Shown here: piece after piece, positions 11,901-23,900 of the stretch | Layout of the letters: every line of letters starts with the position of its first letter | Position numbering within the stretch: the first letter of the stretch is position 1 | Notes under the pieces: model-generated | The model's database searches: none | What the model was told of the DNA's origin: nothing | Seen by the model: the letters and a program-made list of their open reading frames with translations, nothing else | NCBI GenBank assembly: GCA_013397115.1 | Contig: VWZW01007689.1 | Location: 478,166 to 542,165 of the forward strand | Reading direction: 5' to 3' | Source: Edolisoma coerulescens | Lineage: Eukaryota > Chordata > Aves > Passeriformes > Campephagidae | DNA: 64,000 bases | Translations under genes and position numbers: made by a program

Positions 11901-14900
11901 TGTTTCTACTAGAAACTTTCAAATAGAGGTTACATTTGTCCTCAGAATTCCCTCTAGCTCAGTTACAGCCCTAAAATAGGCAGCTCAGCTCTAACAGCCC
12001 TTCTGGCTAAACTGTCACTGTGATTAGGTCTTTGCAAGCGTGTTGTTCTGGCAGGGTTTAGCAGCACAGAGCAGAGAATGTCCCTCCTGGTCATCTGGTC
12101 ATTCCCCCAAACTCCAACACGAGCCCTTCTGTCAAAGCACACACTGCAGGACTGACCTGTCTGGGACTGACAAAAGTGTGTCCCCAAACTTCTGTGCTCT
12201 TCAAGTCATAGAATAAATCTGGTAATAATTAGTGCCTCTTTACCTGAATTCTTTAACAGCCACAGATCCTTCTCACAGGGTTTGTGGACCGATGTTTAAA
12301 AACCCATTTCTGTTAAAAATATGGCATGGCAGCTAATGAAGAGAAGAGAACTTCCAAAGAAAATCTCTGTGGCCTAAAATGAGTTGTCAGACAGCTCAAG
12401 AGCCCTGAGAAGCACCTAGGAAAAAAGCAGTGTTGATCTGGTGAGATTTCCTTGAAACAGAATGGATGTTTTCCAAGTGCTCCATTACTTGTCTAACCGT
12501 TTTTGAGTGCTACTATCAACAGCTAGAGCTGAAAGATATTTTTTTTAATCTCAGCAGTGCATCGAAGGTTTCATTTAAATTGCTCTTATAAAAAATTAAT
12601 GAAGGCATTATCTTGCTGGGCTACAAAATAGCAGGAGTGGATCCCAGCGAGATGAAATCTTCTTAAAATACAGCTGTCAAAACATTTTTGTATTAATATA
12701 TCCCTGAGTGACTCTGTGCACATACACTTGCAGTACAGAGCTAGACCAGGGAGAGGAGAATTTCCTACAGACCTGCTTCTAGCACGGAGCAAAGCCAGGT
12801 CTCGGTGTTTAAAAGGGAGCAGACTGCTTACGGTCCACACACGGAGCTGTCTCTGAAGAGAAAGCTATTCTTCCAGAGGAAGAGGAGGCATCAGGTACTA
12901 ATGTAGCGGCAGTGAGTTGCCATCTGAGTTTGGAGTTTGGGTTGCCATCTGAGTTTGGGTTGCCATCTGAGTTTGGGTTGCCATCTGAGTTTGGAGTTTG
13001 CCAATGCATTGACGCCTTCAGCAGTGGCTGTGCAGCACCTGTGGGTGGCTGCCCTCGGCCGCGCCCCGTGCCCGCCCCGCGGCTCCCCGCAGTGAGTTGC
13101 CATCTAAGTTTGAGTTGCCATCTGAGTTTGCCAATGCATTGGCACCTCCAGCAGTGGCTGTGCAGCACCTGTGGGTGGCTGCCCTCGGCCGCGCCCCGTG
13201 CCCGCCCCGCGGCTCCCCGCGCTCACCGATGACGGCGGCCGTGCGCAGGGGCTGCGCGGCAGCGCTGCTCCAGGAGGCTCCGCCGCCGGCCGCCCACCTG
13301 CGCGCGGCTCTCTCGGCCAGGAAGGCGTACTGCAGCGCCCGGGCCTGCCCCGAGCTCAGCAGCAGCCGGAACAGCTCCCGCTCCCGCCGCACCCCCGCCG
13401 CAAAGGGCCTCTCGGTGGCGGCCTGCACGGCCTGCAAGCACAGCTCCGGAGCCAGGCACCCCCGCGCCTGCTTCTTCACCTTCACAAGAGCTTCCCGCAG
13501 GAACGCGTCCATGTTCGGCAGCTCGGGAACTGGCTTCAGGCTGAGCCTGCGGGGTCCCAGCGGCTGGCCTGGCGGGAGAGAAATGGAGTTACACAACCAA
13601 GCATCCACATCTTTCCAGATGGAGTTTTTCCAGACTACAGGCTTCCACCCTTCTCCACAGGCTGGGAAAGCAGTCTGCCTCTTCTCCTCCGACTCCCACT
13701 GCATTAGGGCTTGCACGGCACAGTGAGCTGGGCCTAGAACTAAAGCATCTGACATTTCTCCTTATCTCTGTTTGCTCTGACAATTATGATTTTTCGAGTC
13801 CCTTCTCAGACTTCAAAAAAAGTAAGACTTCATTTTCAAAGAAGTAATTCTCTCCTTCCTTTTCTCAGCTTCAGACTGCCCTGACTTTCCAGTTCTCTCC
13901 CTCTACAGTCCCAGCTGCCTCATTCATATGGTTCCTTCTATAAGCTTCAGTAATGAAGTTTTCCTTCAGTGTTGTCTAGTATTCAGGACCCAGCTGACAC
14001 TTAGCCAGAGGCATTCCAGCCAGAGTCCTGACCAGAGAGTGGAAAACACACCCTGACTTCTTCCCTGACCAAAGGAGCCCCTCAATTGACTTTGGGACTA
14101 ACCAAAAGGAGATCTCACTCAGCATGAGTTGGGCAGCAAATGAATAAAAAGGGAGAGTTCGTGTTTGTGTCAGCAAGGGATGAATCAAGCAGCCACACAA
14201 ATATGTGAAGTTCATTACAGACAGAGGTTGCTATGGTGATACCTAGAAAGGATTTTAATTGAGACAACTTAGTTACATTTCAGATGCCAAAATTCTCTGT
14301 CTTCTTTTGTAAGTACAGACCTGGCCATACTCGGGTGTTTCTCTGCTCCTAATGGCAGCTTGCTCAGTAAAGACCGTGGAGGAGCAAGATCAGCAGTTCA
14401 GGATGTATCCCCTTGAGACTGCATCATTCTCCCAAAGACCCTGCTGTCATCACAGCCATATCCAGATCATTAACTGTAGCATGGCACTGTGTGGATTGCT
14501 ACTGCTGTTCCCAGAAGCAGCCAGGACTGCCACCAAAGTCAGGTGGTGGGCTGAGAACCTCTCTGGGGACAGCGTCTCATTGCTCTGGCCTCTTAGATGA
14601 GCTCTGCCACGGGGGCACGCTTCCTTCCTTCCACGCTGGATGCATATTGCATCCAGCTTCCCTTTCTCTTCCTGTGGTCTGAGCTAGGGAAGTGCCAATG
14701 CACCAGCACGAGACTCAGGAAATCCTACAGAGGATGCTGAAGAGCAGGACTAACGGCAGCACTGCAGGCGTGATTGCCTGAGGAACACGTCCTGGCTCTA
14801 GCCCTTCCTCCACGACTGAGCAATGCTTAGGAGAAACAGAAATACAAGTTTCCAGGATGAGTTAATATACTGATTTCTTGTAAGAAAGGTCTTCAGAGCT

Positions 14901-17900
14901 CAGGTTTTTTAATTAAGCCTCTTAGTGAGCACAAAAAGATGAGCACTCACTGTGTAAGTGGCTTCCCTTGTAATCAGCATTCATAAACATGTTTTCACAT
15001 TGACAGTGGATATAATTTGTATCAGCCAGTATTGCAGGATTTAGTTAGGATAATGTTCCTTTATTTTGGAATAATTTTTTTCCCCTAAATCTAAGTTTTT
15101 AACCCAGAAATGCTCTTTATCTGCAGTTCTTTATTTAGGACTTAAATAGTGGGTTATATTCCATCACAAGAGGAAAGCTCAGGCTTGTCCCAGAAAGCTG
15201 ATCTGATGGCTGGAAGACTGGGCAGATCAAGGGACTTCGTATGACATCCAGTGGAAAGGGCTGGTAAAAAAGTAATACTATGGGGAGCCTTTAAGCTTGG
15301 TCTCCAGACAGCAAATGGTACTGTAAGCACAAATACTGATGGGGGACGGGAGACAGTTCCTCACACAAAAAAACCCAAAAACTCAGAGTCCTGTAATAAA
15401 ACTCTTATTTTAGCTGCAAACTAAATAGGTTTTCTACAGCCCCTCTGTGCAGTATCTTAGCTTCTGCAATGCTAATAAGAATAAAGGACATGTTTATGAC
15501 CAGGAAAGAATTATCAGAATCCAAATCTGGGAAGAAGAGATCAGCGTGGGACACCTGCAGCTTGATTTCTGAAAGCAAAGCAACAGGAAGATGATAAACA
15601 GTGTCAGACATCACTGCTGCAGGAAATGCATCATCCACACACAGGAGCTAACACAGACTCCTGCTTTGTTTACCAGGTGGCACAAAGGGCAGATCAAGTC
15701 TATAAAATTTCTATCAGCAAATGCACTGTATGCATGCAGTGTCAAATATTATGTTATTTAAAGAAAGAAATATCATCCCGGAGTTGTAAACCCTTGGGAT
15801 ACTACGGGATGGCACATGCAAGAGACAGGGCAACCCTAATGTTCTTCCTCGTGCAGGGAACTGCTTGTGAATTTCTGAGGAATAAAGCTGAGCCTGGCCC
15901 GTGCCCCTCAGGCTGCCAGAGACAAGTCCAGGCCATGTCAGACCTTTCACAAATTCTGTTTGTATCCAGGGGACACTTGGCTAGGCCTCTGTCTAACGAA
16001 GGTGTCAGCCAGAACCTTGAGCCCTGGGGAGAGATTAAAATGTCTTGATATTGTGCATCTTGGCAGAGATGACTCACGGCAAGGCCTTGCAGCTCTAAGG
16101 GAAAGCCTTTCCTCCAGCCTCCATTTCAAGGATGCAATTACCCACCAGCAGCATCTGTTCCGCCCCTGGCTTTGATGAGCCTCCGAAGGAACAACTGCTT
16201 CCTCCGCAGCAACTCCCTGTAGCTTACAGGCAGAAACTCATCATCTTTCCACACAGATTAATACCTGGTGGATTTGAGCTACTCCAAATTGCTCTGATTT
16301 TCCTTGTCTCTTTGGCACAAGGCATCGGTACTGCTCTGCTCTGAGGTCAGTCAGCAGATGTGGTCCGAAAAACAAGGGGTGTGTATGGAGAGCTTCAAAG
16401 TCTGCTGTGTGGAGGCCCGGAGCCAATTTCTCTTCCAGCTTAGGAAGACTAGAGCAGGCCAACAAGAAGTGGGCAGGATGAGCTGCAAGCTGCTGCCTGC
16501 CACCAGCAGTTCCAGCCATTTGTCAATTTTCTGATGCCATCAGCTGGGAAAAGCCTGAAATGCAGCTTTGGATTACTGCAGTGATTGTCAAGCACGTTTA
16601 ATGAAAGGACATTCTCCTTGTCCCCAGTGATTTAGCTCCTGTCTTTTCCTGTTAAAAAATGCCTTCAAAAGTGAAGATGTTTTCTTTAGCCTGGAGAGCC
16701 CAGTTTGCCTGGAGAGGTCAGGGAATTATTCTATCAGATATTCCTATCTGCAATATATAAATACTGGTTTTCAATGGAAAATCTAACTCAGAATCAGTAA
16801 TTGCCTCTGTGTATTCCTACACCCACTCACTGTGTCAGAGCATCTTTTGAAGGTGTTCTTCATTAGGAACAATCCATAAAAATGTATGGATGAGAATGCT
16901 CTCCCAACGTGCCACAAAAGCAGCTCTGTCAGCTGTGTATCACAGCAGTAATCAAGGACCCCTGGTATAGTAAGGCAGTCATTTGAGACTGATCTCTTGC
17001 CATGAGATACTGCAGCCCCAGCGCTGAGAAACCTTTAGAAGAAAATTATTTCTGAATTGATTCTTTGAGACTTATCTTGCAGTACAGCCTTCCCAGGAAT
17101 AGAAATTCCAGTGGTGACAAAACTAGTTATTTAGCCAGACTGCTCTGTAAGAAGTCAGCAGTTGTAGCTTAACGTTTAAAAAAAAAAGTCATCAGAAACA
17201 AAATGCTGCATGCCACACAATGCCAGTGCAATTCTGTGATGGCATTTCTTTTTTGGTAGATTCTCTTTGGTTTTATTAAGATTATCTGAAAAACATTCAC
17301 TGAAAACCGATCTCCATGTGAACAAACTCCAGACCAGCCATACAAGACTGTCATCTCCTCTGCAGCCCTGTAAGTGCTTGATGGAGAAAAATGAAAGTGC
17401 TGCCTTGCCTTTGTATGACAGGAAAATTATTAACTTTAGGCAAAGGCCAAAGCGAGGAATGATTCAAAAGAAATATACAGGCTCTGGGTACACCAATCTT
17501 TCAAATTATTAGATAACCTGAGGGTAAATGGTGCATCAAAACTTGTCATGGTCTTCTGCGGGGTCTAATGAGAAATTTTTCAAGCAGGAAAGAAATAGAT
17601 TAGCTGGCTCACCAGTGTTTCCACTGTTAAAACATGTACTGTAAATGCCAGTAAAGCTGTTGGAAAGAGTCTGAAAGCATTTTTATGTCCTGTGGGAGTT
17701 GGTATATAGTGTGATGTGAAACATCATCAATGACATTACTCATTTTTGCTGGGGTAACTCAAACCAGCAGTAAACAGATTGAAAATCTAATAATGAGTAA
17801 GACTGGGACAGGCTACCTGCTGGGCATTCAGCCAGGATCCTTGTATGCTTATACAACTAAAAAAAAAAAAAAANGTGACAGTTTCCTAAGAAGATGAAGC

Positions 17901-20900
17901 TAAGGAACAGGATTTTGCCAGTACTGGTAGTGGATATAAGCTCCAGAAAGCAAGTTACCCTGAAAAATAGTGTGGTCAATGCTTCCTTCCTGAGGGTCTC
18001 CTCTAAGGTCAAGCTGGCTTTCACAACTGTCAAGACACTGCACAATGTCTGTCATGGAAGAAACAAGCATGCAAATACCTAAACTTCACTTCAAATTGCA
18101 CACAGCATTTGTTGAACTCCAGAATGTTTTCTGGTTTGCCAGTTCCAGCAATGTATCCATTACTCATTCCATGACACACTGCTGCTGCTGCCATCAGTAC
18201 TGGTACAGATCTTGTGTGAGGCATCATTCAGAGCCCAGAGGGTACATCACAGGGAGCACTGTTTGTTGGGTTAATTTGCCTAGAAGAGTGGTAATATTTC
18301 ACTGCTCTCCCAACAGATGGAGAAACAGAATTCTCATTCGAAACAGACAAACTCAGTGAACCAAAGTACCTTTGTTTTTCTTAGAAGCAGCAGTGAAGTA
18401 CATCACCCATCTCTTGCTAAAGAATTATATTTAGTCTGATGACATACAGGAAAGAGAAAAGAGGACTGCTTATGTCATTGATTCTGCACTAGAAAACAAA
18501 ACCCTAAAATACTGTAGGATGAGCACAGTGAGAAGGAAGGGCATCTGCTATAGAAAACCCTGCCAAAGAGTACCTCGGCACCTGTCTGGTACATCTCGAA
18601 GTGTGGGGAAGTATACAAGACATTGATATTTCAGAACAGTCCATTCTTTGAAGGACCTTAAAATATGGTGCACTGTCATCTAGGACAAAGCTGTCTCAGC
18701 TTGTAGCAGGGAGAAGGGGCCTTGTCTGTAGTGAAGAGAACTGGAGGAGCAAAGCCAACACCCCAGCTCGGAACAGCATTGCCTGTAAAGGCCATGTGAT
18801 CAAAGCAGGAAGGGATTTTTGCTTTCCTGCATTCATCTCATTGTGACAGAGCCCCAGATGAAATCCAGTGGTCAGGTTCCAAAGGTACAAAGAGGTCAGT
18901 AGTGGAAAAATGCCCTGTTTTCTCTCAAGGCAATGCTCCTCATGCTGCACAAGGAATGTTCCTCTTCCTAAGTTAACTCCAGCGAATTTGATTCTGTTAT
19001 TTCTAAGATGGGGAAGAAATCTCTCCCCATCCCTCCCGTCTGCACAGGCCATTTATTTACATGGCACCCAAAGGATTAGGGACAGAGTCACTTACAGGCC
19101 ATGGATGATTAAATTGAGAAGAGGATGTGCCAGCCCCTCCACTACAGGGAGAAAGTTATTTTTGCTCAGCCATTATGGATGGTGCAACCAGAATGCATGC
19201 AATGCCAGCTGGGATCCAGAACTATATATGGAAAGAGCACTTACTCCCCAAAACCCACGGAGTGCAGCATCCCAGAGGAGCATGTGAGTTTGGATATACA
19301 ATTAAAAAGCAGGAGGACTTGATATGTATCTGTTCTGTGAATCTCACTTGAATTTCTGCAGCTTTCCAGCATTTGGTTTTTTTCACTTCAGGCAACAGGA
19401 AACAAATTCTGCAATTAATTCTATCTTATGTGGATGCCAAAACTCAAGAATGGAGCATATAAATTGGAACAAACTGGTGGGCTTTGTTCTGACTCTTCAG
19501 CCCTGAAACATCATCAATTATTTCCTGGCACTGCTACAATTTGTTCCTCACCAATCACTTTGTTTGCCAAACGGATCGCTGCCTCAATGGTGTTTTCTTC
19601 CACAATTTCATCAACCAAGCCCAGCTTCAGTGCTTCAGTTGCTGGAATGTGTTTTCCTGCCGTAAAAAGAGAAATAAGGTGACTACAGTGGGGCCTGATG
19701 GACAATTTTGTTCTTTTCCATCTGATCAAATGACTTGTGCAGCTCGTAATTAGCCCCTCATGGGTGGAAGCAAGTAGAATTACAACCCAAGCAGCTACAC
19801 AGGGAAAAGATTCCTGTTTTTTAGACCAGGCTGGTATGACTCAATGCCATGTTCCTCTATACAGACACAGCACTTACCTGTCGTGATCATGTCCAGAGCA
19901 GCTGGTACTCCAATCAGTCTGGGGAGTCGCTGAGTGCCTTCAGCACCTGGAAGCAACCCTATGGCGACCTCTGGAAAACCCATCCGAGCCTAAAATGAAG
20001 TAAAGTTAAACAAAAAATCGGATTAGAAAGAGTGGTAATTGCAAACTGAGCAAAAAAAGAAGAAAGACAAGCAGCTGTGAGTTACATTGCTCCTCTAGGA
20101 AGCCTCAGAATTTCTTCATCCTTGCATTTTGCTACATAAAATATTAAAAAAAGAAAACAGCTGCTTGACCATTTCAAGGATTTCTGTACAAATGCACAAG
20201 GAAAACATGACCTTTCAGAGGATTTCTGTGCTAGTACAGCACTGGGGGAGAGCTGTAGGGCCAACAGCGTTCCCTAGATTGACACATGTGTCAGAAATGC
20301 TTTCAAGTGGTTGTTACCACCTGTTGGAGGGCACGCTGGCTCCCTACTCTAATTCTTGCAAGTTTAGTAAGGGGCTGGAAGGAACCTTAAAACCATCTTG
20401 TTTCACTCCCTGCCATGGGCAGGGACACTTTCCACTAGACCAGATTGCTCAGAGCCCCATCTAATCTGGCTCTGAACACCACTGAACTCTTCCCTAGTCT
20501 TCCTTTAAATGTCTCTTGGTGCATTTGACATCTGGTAGAGTCATGGCAGATAAGCCAGGGGCAGCAGGAAGTCTATAGGGGTCTTCTCTTAAAAAATGTA
20601 TCTAAATTTTGTTGCCTTTAAAAAGTAGTTTGCACATTTTCTATTGAGCTTTCAAGAGATTTTGAGTTACTTTAAGACCACTACTTATAGTTCCAGTAGT
20701 CATGGCACACTTCATGATGTGGTTTAGTGGGAATGGTCGTAGTTGGTCAAAGGTTGGACTTAGTGATCCTGGAGGTCTTTTCCAGCTTTAATGATTCTGT
20801 GATTCCACGGCCCTCACCTTAGGTGGCACAGAGGATGATGTGGAATATCTCTTTATGCTGTTACAGCAACCCACACTGCCACGGAGAACGTGACTCACTG

Positions 20901-23900
20901 CAGAAGTGAGGGGATGGCCCTGTCGGTGAGGAGTCTCTACAAGGAGACAGGTACTGCTCAAGGTGGTTCAGCATTCCTGAACCTTGAAGGAGGGGATTAA
21001 AGAACAAAACCCAGATCATTCCTGAAGACTCTTAAAGCTGTCTTTTGGTCGAAGTGCTCCTTGGTGACACAGAGCTCATGGGGAGTCTAACCATAAATGC
21101 TCCGTGCTAGCTGAGTTTCAACTACCTATAGAAACTAGGCCATGAGCAGAAAGAGATGCAAAATTCACAGGGCTGGGGAAAAAAATAAATAAGAGAAAGT
21201 CACGCTGCATGAGTCAGTAAGATACAGCTGTCTGCATCAGAATATAGATAATGAGACCTAGGGCAAATTAACATTTGGTTACTGAAGCTTCTACACAGCC
21301 ATCTTATCCTACTAGTTACAAATCAACTTTATATTTAGAAATGACTTGAAATCAGTTAGTTAGTAAGACTTAGGAAAGACGTCAAGGGTGGTGGTGTAGG
21401 TGAAGAATGTCTGAGCACACAGAGTTGTATCCTATAGCTATAAAGCCACTCTCCTCCGGGCAGAGGGTCCCAGGAAAGGCACCCTGTCCCTCTGCTCGTG
21501 CCGCCTGTACCTGGCTCCCGACGCCGGCAGCAGCCGCTGTGGCCCGCAGGGTGTGTTACCTTCACGTGTGCAATGCGGTAGTGACAGCCCAGCGCCACCT
21601 CCAGCCCTCCTCCCAAAGCGACGCCCTCGATGGCCGCCACCACCGGCTTCTCGCTGCTTTCGATCAGAGACACGATGGGGGCCAGGGCAACTCCACGTGT
21701 CGTCGGAGAGGAAAATCCTCGGATGTCAGCTCCTGAGGGAGCACCAAGAGGTTAGGAGGAATTAGTAGGCAAGGCGGTGACTGGAACAATCCTTCCCTCT
21801 GTGCCACTGGACGCGGATGCCCAAGTCCTTGCAGAGCATGCTGCTGGCAGGAGAGGGGTTAACAGGAATCAGCCCCTTTTGGGACCACCTTCAAGGAACC
21901 CTGCATCCTTGATCCTGTTCACAGAGCTCCGGGGAAGGCTGAGTACAAAAATACAGAGTAACTGTAAGGATCATGCTGTCACTGCAGAAATTTGCAAATA
22001 TCCTTGGTGTAATATTGAGCCTGGAATAGTTAAGTGCAAGTTACTACTAACAAGCAATGTAGAGCTCCACAGAAATTCCCTAGCTTTTCAGGCTTCTTCA
22101 GCTGGAGATCTGTTATTCACCACTGCCCCACCCCGGATACATTCCATACGCTAGACCAGAAAATGGTCCAGAGATTTTACATAAACAAAGCTATGGAGAC
22201 TGGGGAAGCACCAGGCTGTTACGGACTTGTGCAGCTGTCCCTCATTTCAGTATGAACTGACCAGCTTATTTCTGGCCTGGACAATCCAGCTTGTCATGTG
22301 CCCCATGTCAGTGGTGGCACAGCAAAATAGACAAAGCACCCTGTCTTGTGGCCATTTCCAGCCAAATCAGGACTTTTGTCAGCAGTGTTATGAGGCAGAG
22401 AATCTTCAGATGTGATGTGTGGAGAGTGTTTCATCTTTTGCTCAGCCTGTGTTTGATGTCTTACCTGCGCTGAATTTCCCATTTTCACCACAAATCATAA
22501 CAGCTTTCACTGAGGGATCTGCATCTGCTTTCTTCAGCCCATCCTCTAAAGCCTGGAGAACTGCCAGACTGAAATAAAACAGAGATTCAGTGAGTAACCC
22601 ATCATCCACACCCCCCTTCCAAGAGGTCTGTGCTATGAACACCGAGCAGCCCAGTGAAAATGAGCCCCATGTCCAACAGGCTGTCCACATGCCTGGCTGC
22701 TGCCACAGCCTCTCCAGGTGAATCCTGTCCTTAGCCTCCCTCTTACTCCAAGGACAAGCACCCAAACCCAACAGGCTGACAGCCGAGCTGTCAGTCACTG
22801 CCTGGAGACTCATCTTCAGGCTATGACACTGCTGTTTCCACAGCAAGTAGCACAGGGAAATGTTCTTCTGAAAATGTCTTTATGAATTAAACATTCAGAT
22901 TTTCAAGAAAACAGTTTAGCATAATTTAAAAGTAATTAATGCTAAACCACTGACAATCTAAGAACTTTTTGAAAGGAGCTCTAGGGATAAAAAAGTTATC
23001 TTTCAAACACCTGACACAGGCTCTGCTGATGTTAATAATGCTTTCACTTTGTGAAAATCTGCACATAAGTCCAGACTTAAACTGGTGTGGGATCCTGTCA
23101 AAGGGAATTTGGGCATGAAACACTGCACAGAACACGTTTTGACTCATCCAAACAGGTAGTTCTGCAGACACCAGCAGTAAATGTGGCCAGCAAAGAATTA
23201 ATGAAGTATTTCAAAATGGACCTGTAGAAGTATAAATAGTGTTTTTTCAAATCAGATATTTAAAAAGTCTGACCCAGCTGTATGTCCGCTTTGCATTTGC
23301 CTCTTTAAAGCTAATTTATGTGTTTGTATGGATGGACATGGAAAGCCTAGTCTATTTTAGAAGGTGATAACAATAGCAATAGTAGGTAAAAATAGAAGCA
23401 TTGACACTTTAGTGATAGAAATATTAATACAAATTTTATGTATATATATTTTTGATACTAAAATATACTGATATACACACAGTTTTAAGTATACAGTTTA
23501 TGAGAGACTATTCTGTGTGGATGTGTAGAGATGCCTCTGATTCAGAAAATCTGAGCCACAAGAAGTTGGAGGCTGGAGAAGTATCCAAGAAGTATCATCC
23601 ATGCTTGCCCAGTCCTTTATAAAACCAGCTTTCCTTCCTAGACCTTCCCCAAACCCTGAGCCCAGCTCCACATGTAAGCTTGGTGCTGAGGGAAAGGGGG
23701 CAGAGCTGTGCTGATGCCCAGTGGAGAGGAGCAGTGGTAATTACACAGAGCTAACAGAGAGGCCTGAGGCGTACTCAGCTTGTGCATGTTGCTCTATGTA
23801 TTAGAGGGCATTTCATCTAAAAAGGAAGCTTGTCATGAAGTAGATGAAAAACACATCATTGTACTCTTGTGTACACACATTTTTACAGAGCAATGCTTGC

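Larger units (their letters stand above)
5950..13226 (-). other. EHHADH intron 6
   Basis: This is a 7.3-kb intron. At its 5' end (right side) it carries the tandem duplication at 12911-13220. It also contains a roughly 0.8-kb CR1 fragment at 10600-11396 and a short 14-base duplication at 9528-9555. The rest is unremarkable. Confidence 0.85.
19990..21559 (-). other. EHHADH intron 3
   Basis: This is a 1.57-kb intron that carries two CR1 tails in opposite orientation (20370-20520 and 20708-20806). Nothing else is recognisable in it. Confidence 0.85.

Noticed and set aside
13018..13226. Continuation of the exon 6 reading frame past the donor into the tandem repeat
   Set aside because: The phase-matched donor at 13226/13225 and homology to the next exon show this is intron; the open frame comes from the GC-rich repeat.
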